Positions 33,724-43,952 are shown, counted from the stretch's first letter. The stretch: DNA of 64,000 nt from Streptomyces sp. SCSIO 30461 (GCF_037023745.1 NZ_CP146101.1:2286001-2350000); one strand, 5' to 3'. Notes: generated by a model from the sequence alone, not told the origin. Made by a program: numbers and translations.

Positions 33724-34994
33724 CAACTGCCCCCATCCCGCTCGCCCGGGTTCCCCCGCGACGAGCCAGTGCTTCTTTCCCTTGACGGCGACGGGCTGTC
33801 CCCGCCGCCTGACCGACCCGCGATCGCGGTGCGGTACCCATCCACCAGGCGCTTCAGCCCGACGTCCGGGCTGAAGTCCTGCTCGTAACGGCGCCGGGCC
33901 GCCCGGCCCATCTCCCGGTTGCGGGCCGACTCGGCCGTGATCCGGCGCAGGCAGGCCGCGAGTGATGCGGGATCGCCCGGCCGGTGGAGCAGCCCGGTCA
34001 CACCGTCCTCGACCAGTTCGACGAAGGCGCCGTGACCGGCGGCTACCGCCGGGACCCCCGCCGCCATCGCCTCCACGACCACCAGGCCGAAAGCCTCCAG
34101 CCAGGTCGAAGGAGCCACCACGGCGACCGACCGCGCGATGGCCTTACGGCACTCGTCCTGGTCGTACAGACCGACGTACCGCACGTCGTCCCGGCCGGCA
34201 GCCCAGGCGGCGACCTCGCCCTCCAGCGGACCCGTTCCGGCGACCACGAGCGGCACGCCCACACCGCCGCCGGCGGCGATCTCCTCCCACGCGGCCATGA
34301 GCAGCCGCACGCCCTTCGCCTCGGCGAGCCTGCCGAGATAGAGCAGATGCTCGCCGGCGCCCGATCGGCGGTCGTCCGGGTCGGGTACGAAGTTGTGCTT
34401 CACCGCAAGCCGCTCGGGCGGCATGCCGGCCCGCACCAGGACGTCGCGCTGTGCGGCGGAGATGCAGAAGAACCGCTCCACGCCGGACCACCATCGCCTC
34501 CGGTTGACCGACAGGCTGACCGCGAGCGGCACCGTCGCCAGCCGGGAGTCCCGGTAGCAGCCGTGCCGGACGGCGGGGAGCGGCGCGGCCCCGACACACT
34601 GGGTGCACGGCCGGCCGCCCCGCTGCAGCGTGCCGGGCGGGCAGATCTGGGTGTAGTTGTGCAGTGTGGCGACGGCGGGCACGCCCGCGTCGGCGCAGGC
34701 CGCCAGCACCGCCGGTGACAGGAGCGGGAAGACGTTGTGGACGTGCACCACGTCCGGCCGTTCGGTGCGAAGCCGCGCGGCGAGCTCCGCACGGACCGCC
34801 GGGTTCCACGGCACCGTCAGCGCCACCGCGGCCTTGCCCAGCAGGGACCGGGCGGCGATGTCGTCGCTGCGTCGCTCGAACGACTCGACCTGGTGGCCGG
34901 CTCCGCGTAGCAGCGCCACCTCCTGGTCGACGACGTTGTTCTCTCCGCTCGGCTGCGCCGATGCGTAGCGGTTGTGCACCACGAAGACATGCAT
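33723..34994 (-). CDS. Family 4 glycosyltransferase
   Basis: This 423-residue GT-B fold enzyme begins MHVFVVHNRYASAQPSGENN. The acceptor half has VDVVHVHNVFPLLSP-like HVHNVFPLLSPAV and NYTQICPPGTL. The donor half has LLYLGRLAEAKG and VVAGTGPLEG. The E-x7-E motif EAFGLVVVEAMAAG binds the donor nucleotide. A cysteine cluster CTQCVG is unusual and recurs in GT4 enzymes that lie near Wzy. It is a cytosolic peripheral protein. The C-terminal 40 residues are Ser/Pro-rich. Linkage cannot be predicted. Confidence 0.9.
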   Translation of the reverse strand: MHVFVVHNRYASAQPSGENNVVDQEVALLRGAGHQVESFERRSDDIAARSLLGKAAVALTVPWNPAVRAELAARLRTERPDVVHVHNVFPLLSPAVLAACADAGVPAVATLHNYTQICPPGTLQRGGRPCTQCVGAAPLPAVRHGCYRDSRLATVPLAVSLSVNRRRWWSGVERFFCISAAQRDVLVRAGMPPERLAVKHNFVPDPDDRRSGAGEHLLYLGRLAEAKGVRLLMAAWEEIAAGGGVGVPLVVAGTGPLEGEVAAWAAGRDDVRYVGLYDQDECRKAIARSVAVVAPSTWLEAFGLVVVEAMAAGVPAVAAGHGAFVELVEDGVTGLLHRPGDPASLAACLRRITAESARNREMGRAARRRYEQDFSPDVGLKRLVDGYRTAIAGRSGGGDSPSPSRERSTGSSRGNPGERDGGS

Positions 34995-34996
34995 GC

Positions 34997-36256
34997 TCAG
35001 ATCACCTCCGCTCTCCGGGCCCTTCGCGGGCCGCGTTGTCGGGGGAGTACGGGCGCCGGGAGGGGCCCGCGCGTGGCGGGTGCCGCCAGCAGTGAGGCGG
35101 CCACGGCCAGATGCAGCAGATACGGCGAGGCGTCGCCCAGCCCGGCCTCGGTGTACGACGCGATCGCGCAGTAGCTGATCAGGAAGATCGCGCAGGCCCT
35201 CGACAGCGATGGCGGCCGCAGCAGCGCCACGCCTCCCAGCACGATGATGATCGCCGCCACCAGGGCGACCCCGGTCACGCCCTGCTCGTGGTAGACCGCC
35301 AGCCAGCTGTTGTCGATCGGCAGCCCCCCGAACGACTTGTCGCCAAGTCCCGCGCCGAACAGGTATTCCGAGGTCGTCCGGGGTGCTGCCAGCAGGGCGT
35401 CCCATACCTTGGCCCGCCCGGTGAGGCTGGTGAAGTGCTCCTGGCTCTGCCCGCGCAGGAACCATGCCTGCAGCGCGGAGCCGAACCCCACCGCGGCCAC
35501 CGCGGTGCACAGCACCGCCCAGGCGAAGAACCGGCGGGCGGCGGCGCTGGTCAGGATGAGCGAGCCGATCGCCAGCGTCAGTCCGATGAGCAGTCCGAGT
35601 GTGGCCGTCCGGGTGTGGGTCAGCGCGAGCAGGACGAGTGCGGGCACGATGACCAGCGCGGCACTGCCCCCGCTGGTCCGGCGGCCCAGGAGGAGCAGCA
35701 CGGCAAGCCCGGTGATCACCGCGGCGTACTGTCCGATCTGCGGCGGGGTGAGTGGCCACAACGCGCCGACCAGCCGTCCGCCGTAGAGCTCGGGCATGGC
35801 GGCGCCAGGGGAGACTGCCGCTCCGGCGGCCACCGATCCGAGTACCACGAAGTAGACCCGGATGTGGTGTCGGACGAATGTCAGGCCGCCGTCCCACCAC
35901 CGGCTGAGCAGCCACAGTGTGCCGACGAAGAGCGCCAGCCGGGCGCAGCGGAACAGCGCACCGAACCCGGACTCCAGGTTCGCGCTGGCCAACACGCTCG
36001 GCACCAGTAGCAGGGTGAGCAGGAACACGAAGGCGCTCGGCCGGATGCGCAGCCGGAGATTGACCGCGAGTGCCAGCGCGAACGCCGCCACCAGCGCGCC
36101 CATGGTGACCATCTGGATGAGGGAGCGGGGCAGCGGGACGATGGTCTTCGCCCCGGCGGAGCCGAGTGTGTTGAGGATCAGCAGACCCCAGGCCGCACCT
36201 ACGGCCTTGGATGTGTGGGACGTGTGGTCGGTGTGGTCGACATGGTCGGTGGCCAT
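34997..36256 (-). CDS. O-antigen ligase/Wzy-type polymerase
   Basis: This roughly 419-residue polytopic protein begins MATDHVDHTDHTSHTSKA, with a curious His-rich N-terminus. ATG 36256 is preceded by GGAAGG; GTG 36265 is an alternative. It has about eleven membrane segments. The large periplasmic loop holds FTSLTGRAKVWDALLAAPRTTSEYLFGAGLGDKSFGG, the typical TGR-x-W...GAGLG motif of Wzy/WaaL proteins. It sits between the beta-helix lipoprotein gene and a glycosyltransferase gene. It probably polymerises lipid-linked repeat units outside the membrane. Confidence 0.85.
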   Translation of the reverse strand: MATDHVDHTDHTSHTSKAVGAAWGLLILNTLGSAGAKTIVPLPRSLIQMVTMGALVAAFALALAVNLRLRIRPSAFVFLLTLLLVPSVLASANLESGFGALFRCARLALFVGTLWLLSRWWDGGLTFVRHHIRVYFVVLGSVAAGAAVSPGAAMPELYGGRLVGALWPLTPPQIGQYAAVITGLAVLLLLGRRTSGGSAALVIVPALVLLALTHTRTATLGLLIGLTLAIGSLILTSAAARRFFAWAVLCTAVAAVGFGSALQAWFLRGQSQEHFTSLTGRAKVWDALLAAPRTTSEYLFGAGLGDKSFGGLPIDNSWLAVYHEQGVTGVALVAAIIIVLGGVALLRPPSLSRACAIFLISYCAIASYTEAGLGDASPYLLHLAVAASLLAAPATRGPLPAPVLPRQRGPRRARRAEVI

Positions 36257-36257
36257 C

Positions 36258-37778
36258 TCAACCACCTTCCCGTGCGCGGAAGGTGCTGCCCGCGTCCTGC
36301 TGGTACGGCGCGGCCTGCCACTGCCCCGGGTCGAGTATCCGGCTCGGGTCGTGGGCGACGAACTTCCATGGCCCGAGGTAGACGTTGTCGTGCCACCGGT
36401 TGTGCTGCTCGCGGGTGATCGCGTCGGCCACCCGCTCGCCCTGGTAGGGCGACCAGTCCGGATAGGTGCCGTAGTTGGCCAGCACCGCCATCCGGTCGCA
36501 TTTGACCGTGCAGAGGACGACGGACTTGTCCAGTACGAAGCGGTTGCTGTGGATGTCCACCCGCTGGGTCTTCCACCGGCAGTCGGCGTACAGCGGTGCG
36601 GTGGCGATCGCCGGTTGTGCGCAGCGGCGGGTGTCCTTCACCAGCAATGTGCACTGACCGGACGAGGCGTTGGCCGGACTGTTGCAGAACCGGTCGGCGT
36701 TCTCCCACAGGGTGATCCCGGACCAGTTGTCCTCCAGCACGTTCCGATAGATCTCGATCTTGTCCGTGCGGGCCCGGATCCGTGGTTCGCCCCCGGACTC
36801 GGACAGGTAGACCGTCGCGAACGGGAAGTTGTCGCCGCTGTCGGCGTGCCTGCGCCCCTCGACCCAGTTGTTCCGCCGGATCGTGTTCTTCCGGATGACC
36901 GCGTTGTAGCTGGTCTCGTAGATCAGCGCGGCACCGTCGTTGGCTTCGAGCACATTGTCCTCGATGCGGAAGTCGTTGTTGTTGGTGTCAGCCCACAAGC
37001 CGGCCCCGCGGTTGTCGTGCACCCAGTTGCCGCGTACGTCCGCGCCGTTGACGGCCCAGAACTTGACGCCACCGGTGCAGCCGCAACCAGGCCGCCGCCG
37101 CTCCCAGTCGTCCCTGTTGTTGCCCGTGATCTCGTTGCCCTCGACGACCAGGCCGCTGATGGTGCCCCCCGCCTTGTACGCGTTCATGCCGTACTGGCCG
37201 TTGCCGCGCAGGCAGCTGGCGCGGACCTGCTGGCCCGCACCGGCCATCAGCCCGGCGCCGGAGTTGTTCTGGATCGTCGCGTGCTCGATCAGCCAACCGT
37301 CGGCCGAGTCGTGGTTGACCACGCCCTCGTCGTGCGGTGCGACGAATCCCTGCACGGTCAGGTAGCGGATGGTGACGTCGCGGGCGGTGCCGCCGAACGC
37401 GTACTGGTTGGTCTTCCGGCCGTCGAGCACCGCGCCCGGCGCGCCGAGGTAGCTGTTCCCCTCCTTGGGGATGACCTGGGCGTAGCGGTCCGACGCGAGC
37501 CTGTGCTTTCCCGGCCGCAGCCAGAACGTGGTGTTCGGGGGACTGCTCTTGGTCTTCGCGGCCAGGTCACCTGCCACCGCGGGATCGACCGTGACCGCCC
37601 CTGCCGGAGCCTTCGCCGGCCCGGCAGCGGGGTCGGCGCACACCCGGGGCACGGACGTGGACGGCGCGGCGGTCGGCGTCGGCCGCGTGTCCGGCGTGCT
37701 CTCACAGCCGGTCGCCGCCGGGAGGGTCAGCGCCAGCGCTGCCGCGGACACCGCCCAGTGCCGCCACTTGATCCCCAC
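36258..37778 (-). CDS. Right-handed beta-helix lipoprotein
   Basis: This 506-residue protein has an apparent lipoprotein signal peptide with the lipobox LPAATGC near residue 25. A Pro/Thr-rich linker leads to a right-handed parallel beta-helix from about residue 110 to 420. It shows repeats such as VTIRYLTVQGFVA, VVEGNEITGNN, IEDNVLEANDGAALIYETSYN and IYRNVLEDNWSGITLWENA. Such proteins include polysaccharide lyases and C5 epimerases. No clear catalytic site is apparent. It probably sits on the outer membrane surface of the plasma membrane and acts on the exported polymer. The gene lies 8 bp from the heparinase-like gene. Confidence 0.85.
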   Translation of the reverse strand: MGIKWRHWAVSAAALALTLPAATGCESTPDTRPTPTAAPSTSVPRVCADPAAGPAKAPAGAVTVDPAVAGDLAAKTKSSPPNTTFWLRPGKHRLASDRYAQVIPKEGNSYLGAPGAVLDGRKTNQYAFGGTARDVTIRYLTVQGFVAPHDEGVVNHDSADGWLIEHATIQNNSGAGLMAGAGQQVRASCLRGNGQYGMNAYKAGGTISGLVVEGNEITGNNRDDWERRRPGCGCTGGVKFWAVNGADVRGNWVHDNRGAGLWADTNNNDFRIEDNVLEANDGAALIYETSYNAVIRKNTIRRNNWVEGRRHADSGDNFPFATVYLSESGGEPRIRARTDKIEIYRNVLEDNWSGITLWENADRFCNSPANASSGQCTLLVKDTRRCAQPAIATAPLYADCRWKTQRVDIHSNRFVLDKSVVLCTVKCDRMAVLANYGTYPDWSPYQGERVADAITREQHNRWHDNVYLGPWKFVAHDPSRILDPGQWQAAPYQQDAGSTFRAREGG

Positions 37779-37786
37779 GCGTCCCC

Positions 37787-39820
37787 CTAGCGCCTTTCGT
37801 CTGGATCTTGCCGGGCTGATCCGAACGAAAGGACCGTGCCGCCGAACCTGAGCACGGTGGTGAACTCCGCCGACAGCCCGGAGCCGTCGGCGAAACAGGT
37901 GCCGACCAGCGTTGTGGCGGGTTCCTTGCGCCCGAAGCCGGAGGAGTACCAGCCCAGTGGGGGATCGCTCTCGCCGCGATGCGCCCGCCAGCGCAGCTCC
38001 TCGGGGAGATCGAGTTCCGCGGAGCGGACATCGCCGTCCCTGGTCCAGGTGAGCACTGCCCGGCTGCCCTTCAGGTCCGCGGTGATCGCCGGGCCGAGGT
38101 GGAATGCCAGACGCACGGTCCGGTGCGGGCCGCGCACCTCGTCAACCACCCTCAACTCGCCTGCGGAAGAGCTCAGTTCCACTCGTCGACGGTGCACGGA
38201 GTGCTGGTAGCCGTCGTGCTCGGCACACCAGCGGACCGTTCCCCCGTCTGCGGTGCCGGATGGGTCCGCGACCACGACACGGCTGCGGGCATGCCGGGTC
38301 CACAGGAACGGGCCGCCGGAGACGGACTGGTCACCGCCGTCCAACTGCAGGGTGTTGTGACCGAGAGTGGAACGGAAGTACCGCCGCCATTCGGGCTGCC
38401 CGTGGTAGCAGAACGTCCCCGGGTCGGCGAGCACATCGACCCCGTCGTGCCGGACCTCCACGGACAGTGCGTCGGCGTGGGCGTGCGCGGCGATGGACAG
38501 GAAGCCGTGCGGACCGCCGTCGCAGCGGCACCAGATCTCCTCCGGACCGCGCAGGATGGTCATGCCCGCGTCGGCGAAGTGGGCCGGTCGGCTCGCCGGG
38601 CGGGACACGGCCGGTGCGGTGCCGCTGTCGGCGTACGGCCGGATGAGCGCGGTCAGCAACGGGGTGCGCACATCGGTGCCGGTCACGGCCGGCCACCAGT
38701 CGAGCCGTCCGAACACGGCGTCCCCGGTGGCCAGCAGCGAGCCCCAGCGGTCGGTGCCCGCTCCGTCCACGACCAGACCGTGCCCGTCGTCCGCGTCCCC
38801 CTGGCGCGGTGGTCGCAGCCGGTTGTCCACGATGGCAGCGAGCGCGTCGGTCATCCGCAGCAGTACCAGCCGGACCGGCGCGGGGACCGGCACACCGGTG
38901 GCATCCGCCTCGGCCAGCGCGGCCAGGCCGAGCTCCAGCACCAGGCCGTGGTACTCGGTGGCGAGCTCGCGGTTGAGTCCGGAGCCGAAGGTGTTACCGC
39001 GCAGATGCCGCTCCAGCGACCGCAGCGCGTCGGCCCGCCAGCGCGCCGACGCGGGGAACCACCCGAACGCGCAGGCCGCCGCGAACTGTCCGGCGACCTC
39101 GGCGATGACATGGTTGTTCGCCGACGATCCCCGGCTGGGGAAGGCGGCGAGCCAGCGCTGGTGGTGCCAGATCTGGTGGAGTGCCGCCGGGTTCTCCTCG
39201 AACAGCCCGGCCGCGCCCGGCCAGCCGTCGAGCAGTCGGCGGATCCACACCCAGGACAGCAGCCGGATCCCCAGCTCGATGCCGCTGGTCCAGTGCACTC
39301 CGCGCAGCGGCGCGTTTGCCGCCCACCAGGACCGCAGGTGCTCGGCCACTCGCTCGGCGTACCGCTCGTCCCCGCTCACCGCGTATGCGGCGGCGAGCAC
39401 GGTGAGGTACTGGTGCCGGGACAGCTCCCAGATCTGCTTGATGTCCCCGACCGTCTCCTCGTCGCGGTACGGCACGTCGAAGGCGTAGCCGCCCGGCGCC
39501 CGGCGCCCGGTCTTCGGGTCGTACGACCAGTCCGGGTCGGTCAGGTCGTCGCGCTCCACCCCGAAGTACTCGGCGTGCCCCGCCATCAGGCGGTCCGCAT
39601 CGGCGATGAGACGTTTCGCGGCGTCCGGTGGCACCGCGGCGATCGCCCCTGCGGGCAGCGGCGCGGTGAACCGGGCGCCGGTCACATTCGGGCCGTCCGG
39701 GGGCGCCGACCGCCACCGCCGCCTGCGCACCGCGTCGGCCACCCGGCCGCCGACCTCCAGCGGTCCCATCCGGGACAGCCGCCGCAGGTACCAGCCCGGA
39801 CTCCCGGCGCTCACACTCAT
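37787..39820 (-). CDS. Heparinase II/III family lyase-like protein
   Basis: This 677-residue protein starts at ATG 39820. The first half is an alpha/alpha barrel, with WELSRHQYLTVLAAAYAVSGDERYAERVAEHL, GIELGIRLLSWVW and SSANNHVIAEVAGQF. The second half is a beta-sandwich with CRCDGGPHGFLSIAAHAHADALSVEVRHDGVDVLADPGTFCYHG and the lyase-type YRRYFRSTLGHNTLQLDG. Related enzymes are alginate or heparin lyases. No signal peptide is seen, so it may be cytosolic or secreted by another route. It could control polymer length, and it pairs with the uronic-acid-producing dehydrogenase at 48116. Overlaps the upstream oxidoreductase by four bases. Confidence 0.87.
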   Translation of the reverse strand: MSVSAGSPGWYLRRLSRMGPLEVGGRVADAVRRRRWRSAPPDGPNVTGARFTAPLPAGAIAAVPPDAAKRLIADADRLMAGHAEYFGVERDDLTDPDWSYDPKTGRRAPGGYAFDVPYRDEETVGDIKQIWELSRHQYLTVLAAAYAVSGDERYAERVAEHLRSWWAANAPLRGVHWTSGIELGIRLLSWVWIRRLLDGWPGAAGLFEENPAALHQIWHHQRWLAAFPSRGSSANNHVIAEVAGQFAAACAFGWFPASARWRADALRSLERHLRGNTFGSGLNRELATEYHGLVLELGLAALAEADATGVPVPAPVRLVLLRMTDALAAIVDNRLRPPRQGDADDGHGLVVDGAGTDRWGSLLATGDAVFGRLDWWPAVTGTDVRTPLLTALIRPYADSGTAPAVSRPASRPAHFADAGMTILRGPEEIWCRCDGGPHGFLSIAAHAHADALSVEVRHDGVDVLADPGTFCYHGQPEWRRYFRSTLGHNTLQLDGGDQSVSGGPFLWTRHARSRVVVADPSGTADGGTVRWCAEHDGYQHSVHRRRVELSSSAGELRVVDEVRGPHRTVRLAFHLGPAITADLKGSRAVLTWTRDGDVRSAELDLPEELRWRAHRGESDPPLGWYSSGFGRKEPATTLVGTCFADGSGLSAEFTTVLRFGGTVLSFGSARQDPDERR

Positions 39821-42003
39821 CGCGCCCTGCCCAACGTCACCGGCGCCCCGCCGGCCAGCCCGGCCCGCACGGCGAGGGTGGCCGCGGTGGTGGCGGCGAT
39901 CGATTCCAGCGGCACCGGCATCGCCCCGCCGGTCCGCACCGCCTTGACGAACGCGGCCAGCTCGGCGGACTGGCCCTTGTCCCGCGCCTTGGGAAGACGC
40001 GAACTGACCCACCGCCTGCGGCGGCCGTCGTGGACAGAGGCACGGACGAAGTCGTCGAGCCGCAGCACCTTGCCGTCCGCGACCAGATCCAGGGTCTCCT
40101 TGGGGAAGCCGGGCGCACCGCTGGTGACGTAGCTGATGGTGGCGGTGGACCCGTCCGGATAGCTCAGCACGACCTGGAGGTCCTCGCCGCCGGACGCGGC
40201 GACCGCGTACACCGAGACCGGGTCGGCGTCGAGCAGCCAGCTCGCCGTGTCGATGAAGTGCCCGCCCTCACCGGCGAACCGCGAGCCCTCGGTGTTCTGC
40301 CTGAGGTACCAGCTGCCGTGCTCCAGTCGGCCGGCGTTGATCAGGTAGCGGACGCTAGCCGGCCCGGTCCGGTCGCCGAACCGCTTCCTGGCCTCCTGCA
40401 GCAGCGGCGCGAACCTGCGGTTGAAGCCCACCTGCAGCCGGTCGTTTCCGGACTCCTCCACCGCCGTGAGCACGTCGGCCAACTCGCCCTCGGTGAGTGC
40501 CAACGGCTTCTCCACGAAGACCGCCTTGCCGGCCAGCAGCGCCCTTCGGGTCAGTTCGGCGTGCGAGCTGTGGCGGGTGACCACGAACACCGCGTCGACG
40601 GACTCGTCGCCGAGCACGGCGTCGAGATCGGTGGTCGCACCGCCGAATCCGAACTTCCGCTTCGCGTTGGCCGCGGACAGCGCCGTCGTGGTGACGACCG
40701 TGGACAACTCGACACCGTCACGCCCCGCCAGGTGCGGCAGCAGCATCGACGTCGCGTAGTTCCCGGCGCCGACGAACGCCAGCCGCACCGGCTGCCTGGC
40801 GGACCCGGCCGGGGCCGCGACTCGGCTGCCGCGCCGTACCGCGGGCACGGCCACCGCGGGGGCCTGGGTCTCACCCGCCTCTTCCGGGTACCGGAACAGC
40901 ACCGCCACGGCCTTCAGGTCGCCGTCCTTCAGGCGCCGGTACGTCTCGACGGCGTCATCGAAGTCGGCGATGTGGGAGACCAGGGGCTCCACGTCGACGC
41001 GGCCACGGGCGACCAGGTCGAGGAAGCACGCCAGGTTGCGGCGTTCGGTCCAGCGCACATAGCCGATCGGATAGTCCCGGCCCTCGAGTTCGTACTCCGG
41101 GTCGTAGCGTCCGGGACCGTACGAGCGTGAGAAGCGGACATCGAGCTCCTTCTCGTAGTACGCGTTCCACGGTAGGTCCAGACGGCACTTGCCGATGTCG
41201 ACGACCCTTCCCCGGTCCCGGCAGAGCCGCGCGGCCAGCTCGACGGGCTGGTTGCTGCTGCCGCCGGCGGCCAGGTACACCTGATCCACGCCGTGCCCGC
41301 CGGTCAGTTCGGCGACGGCGTTCTCCACGGCCGTGGAGCCGGGGTCGCCGCAGGCCACCGCGCCCAGATCCTCGGCGAGCCCGCAGCGCACCGGGTCCGG
41401 GTCGGCCCCGACGACGCGAACCCCCGATGCGGTCAGCAGCTGCACCACCAGCTGCCCGATCAGCCCGAGGCCGATGACCAGTGCCACTTCGCCGAGCTGC
41501 GGCTCGCCCTGGCGGACGCCCTGCAAAGCGATCGACCCGACGGTGCCGAAGGCCGCATGCCGCGGCGCCAGACCGTCCGGGACCGGGGCGTAGAGGTTCC
41601 TGGGCACCCAGTTCAGCTCGGCATGCAGGGCGTGTTCATTGCCGGCGCAGGCCACGAGGTCGCCGACCTTCACATCGTCCACGCCGCTGCCGACCTGCTC
41701 GACCACGCCGCACAGCGAGTAGCCCAGCGGGGTGTAGGAGTCCAGCTTGCCCATCACCTTGCGGTAGGTGGCGGGCACCCCGTTGGTGGCCACGCTCTGG
41801 ACCACCTTGGCCACCTGGTCCGGCCGGGACCGGGCCTTGCCCAGCATCGACATACCGGCCTCGGAGACCTTCATGAGCTCGGTACCGGTGGATATCAGCG
41901 AATAGGCGCTGCGGACCAGCACACCCCCCGGCTTGCACCCGGGCACCGGCACGTCGAGCACCGCCAGCTCGCCGCTCTTGTAGTTCTGTACGACCTGTTT
42001 CAC
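39817..42003 (-). CDS. Fused Zn-alcohol dehydrogenase/Gfo-Idh-MocA oxidoreductase
   Basis: A 728-residue fusion of two redox enzymes. Residues 1-360 are an MDR alcohol dehydrogenase, with STGTELM, LGYSLCGVVEQVG and ALVIGLGLIGQLVVQLL as the NAD-binding region. Residues 395-715 are a Gfo/Idh/MocA domain: VRLAFVGAGNYATSMLLPHL and the FVEKPLALTEGELADVL catalytic segment (EKP). This bi-domain form is common in polysaccharide loci that also carry heparinase-like lyases. The start is GTG 42003, with AAGGGGACTTCGG before it. Both substrate and direction are unknown. It is coupled to the asparagine-synthase gene by a 17-bp gap. Confidence 0.9.
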   Translation of the reverse strand: MKQVVQNYKSGELAVLDVPVPGCKPGGVLVRSAYSLISTGTELMKVSEAGMSMLGKARSRPDQVAKVVQSVATNGVPATYRKVMGKLDSYTPLGYSLCGVVEQVGSGVDDVKVGDLVACAGNEHALHAELNWVPRNLYAPVPDGLAPRHAAFGTVGSIALQGVRQGEPQLGEVALVIGLGLIGQLVVQLLTASGVRVVGADPDPVRCGLAEDLGAVACGDPGSTAVENAVAELTGGHGVDQVYLAAGGSSNQPVELAARLCRDRGRVVDIGKCRLDLPWNAYYEKELDVRFSRSYGPGRYDPEYELEGRDYPIGYVRWTERRNLACFLDLVARGRVDVEPLVSHIADFDDAVETYRRLKDGDLKAVAVLFRYPEEAGETQAPAVAVPAVRRGSRVAAPAGSARQPVRLAFVGAGNYATSMLLPHLAGRDGVELSTVVTTTALSAANAKRKFGFGGATTDLDAVLGDESVDAVFVVTRHSSHAELTRRALLAGKAVFVEKPLALTEGELADVLTAVEESGNDRLQVGFNRRFAPLLQEARKRFGDRTGPASVRYLINAGRLEHGSWYLRQNTEGSRFAGEGGHFIDTASWLLDADPVSVYAVAASGGEDLQVVLSYPDGSTATISYVTSGAPGFPKETLDLVADGKVLRLDDFVRASVHDGRRRRWVSSRLPKARDKGQSAELAAFVKAVRTGGAMPVPLESIAATTAATLAVRAGLAGGAPVTLGRAR

Positions 42004-42020
42004 CCGAAGTCCCCTTGTTT

Positions 42021-43949
42021 CTATGCCGCAGTGTTCCGGCCGGACCCGGAGGTCGCGCCGCGGTACCAGTACTCGAGGGTCAGCACGTGCCACAGATGCT
42101 TGGAGAAGTCCCGCTGCCCGGCGGCGTCCTCGGCGGCCATGCGCGCCAGCGCGTCACGGCGCAGCAGCCCGGAACCGACGAGCACACCGTCGTGCACCAC
42201 TTCGCGCACCAGCGGTGCCAGATCCCGGCTCATCCAGGCGCGCAGCGGTGCGCTGAACAGGCCCTTGGGCCGGTACACGATCTCCCTTGGCAGGACCGAG
42301 AGCGCCGCCTCCTTGAGGACGGCCTTGCCCTGCCGCCCGGTGATCTTGCGGTCACCGGGCACGGCGAAGGCCGCCTTGACCACCTCGACGTCCACGTACG
42401 GCACCCGCACCTCGGTCGACGCCGCCATGCTCGACCGGTCCGTGTAGGCGAGGTTCAGACCCGGCAGGAACATCCGGGCGTCGCCCAGGCACATGCGGTT
42501 GACGAAGTCGTCGAGGTCGTTGTCCTGGTAGATGTCCGCGTGCTCGGTCAGCACGTCGTCGACCGTCCCGGCCAGGTCCGGATCGACCAGGGCGAGCAGC
42601 TCGTCCCGGTCGTACATGGTGTAGCTGCGCCGGAACGCGGCCTCCTCCGGCAGATCGGCGAAGGAGAGGAACCGCTTCGCGAACCGCACCGACCGGTACC
42701 CCCGGCGGGCCGTGGCGACCGGCAGTCGGTCCACGGCGCTGGACAGACCGCGTCGCAGGGGCCGCGGGACGCGCTGGTAGCGCAGCGCGATCAGATTGGC
42801 CAGGTGCTTGCGGTATCCGGCGAACAGCTCGTCGGCCCCCATCCCCGAGAGCATCACCTTCACCCCGGCCTCCCGGGCGGCCGAGCAGATCAGGAAGGTG
42901 TTGATCGCGGCGGGGTCGCCGATCGGCTCGTCCAGGTGGTACGTCATCTGCGGCAGGAGGTCGAGCACGTTCGGGGCTATCTCGATCTCACGCAGGTCGA
43001 CTCCGAAACGCTCGGCCACCCGCCGGGCGTAGCGCAGGTCGTCGGGCATCGCCTCGAATCTGGCGTCCTCGGCGCGGAACCCGATCGTGTAGGCGGAAAT
43101 CCCGGGTCGGTCACGGGCCGCCAGCGCGGTCAGATAGCTGGAGTCGAGGCCGCCGGAGAGGAAGGTCGCCACGGGTACGTCGGCGAGCAGGTGGCGCCGG
43201 GCCGACTCCTCGACGGCGGCGGCGACATCCGGCTGCTCGCCGCAACGGGCCCGTTCCCGTGCCTCGGCGGCGACCTCCCTGAGGTGCCAGAACCGGCCGC
43301 GCTCGACCCGGCCGTCGGGTCGGCAGCGGAGCCAGCTCCCGGGCGGCAGTTTCTCCGCTTCGCGGTACGCGCACCGTGAGTCCGGAACCCAGTAGTAGAG
43401 CAGCGAGGCCACCAGCGCCGCATGGTCCACCCGCAGCGTCCCGCCGGTCACGGCGGCGAGGGCCTTGAGCTCGGACGCGAACACCAGACCTTCGCCGCGC
43501 CGGAGCAGGAAGAGCGGCTTGATGCCGAGTTGGTCGCGGGCGAGCACCAGTTCGCCGGTTCGCTCGTCGAAGATCCCGAACGCGAACATGCCACGCAGCC
43601 TGGGTAAGCAGTCCGTGCCCCAGCGCCGCCAGGCCTCCAGCAGCACCTCGGTGTCGGACGTACCGCGGAAGCGCACCCCGGCGGCTGCCAATTCGGCACG
43701 CAGCTCCGGCGCGTTGTACAGCTCGCCGTTGTACGTCAGCGCCAGGCCGCCCGAGACCATCGGCTGGGCGCCGGTCTCGGAAAGGTCGATGATGGCCAGT
43801 CGGCGGTGCCCGAGGTGCACTTCGCCGTCGCCCACGGGGTGGCTGTAACGGCCCGCCCCGTCCGGACCGCGGTGGGCGAGGGTGTCGGTGAGCCGGTCGG
43901 CCGCGGCCTTTCCGTCCGGCCACCGGTATGTGCCTGCGATGCCACACAT
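42021..43949 (-). CDS. asnB: Asparagine synthase-like glutamine amidotransferase
   Basis: The 642-residue protein starts MCGIAGTYRW, with Cys2 as the glutamine amidase nucleophile after Met removal. The N-terminal Ntn domain contains NGELYN and FDERTGELVLARDQLGIKP. The C-terminal synthetase domain has the PP-loop FLSGGLDSSYLTAL and the EVRVPYVDVEVV segment. In polysaccharide operons such proteins make amides of uronic acids in the polymer. The neighbouring uronate-forming dehydrogenase at 48116 supports this. It is 3 bp downstream of the second Wzz-like gene. Confidence 0.88.
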   Translation of the reverse strand: MCGIAGTYRWPDGKAAADRLTDTLAHRGPDGAGRYSHPVGDGEVHLGHRRLAIIDLSETGAQPMVSGGLALTYNGELYNAPELRAELAAAGVRFRGTSDTEVLLEAWRRWGTDCLPRLRGMFAFGIFDERTGELVLARDQLGIKPLFLLRRGEGLVFASELKALAAVTGGTLRVDHAALVASLLYYWVPDSRCAYREAEKLPPGSWLRCRPDGRVERGRFWHLREVAAEARERARCGEQPDVAAAVEESARRHLLADVPVATFLSGGLDSSYLTALAARDRPGISAYTIGFRAEDARFEAMPDDLRYARRVAERFGVDLREIEIAPNVLDLLPQMTYHLDEPIGDPAAINTFLICSAAREAGVKVMLSGMGADELFAGYRKHLANLIALRYQRVPRPLRRGLSSAVDRLPVATARRGYRSVRFAKRFLSFADLPEEAAFRRSYTMYDRDELLALVDPDLAGTVDDVLTEHADIYQDNDLDDFVNRMCLGDARMFLPGLNLAYTDRSSMAASTEVRVPYVDVEVVKAAFAVPGDRKITGRQGKAVLKEAALSVLPREIVYRPKGLFSAPLRAWMSRDLAPLVREVVHDGVLVGSGLLRRDALARMAAEDAAGQRDFSKHLWHVLTLEYWYRGATSGSGRNTAA

Positions 43950-43952
43950 GTC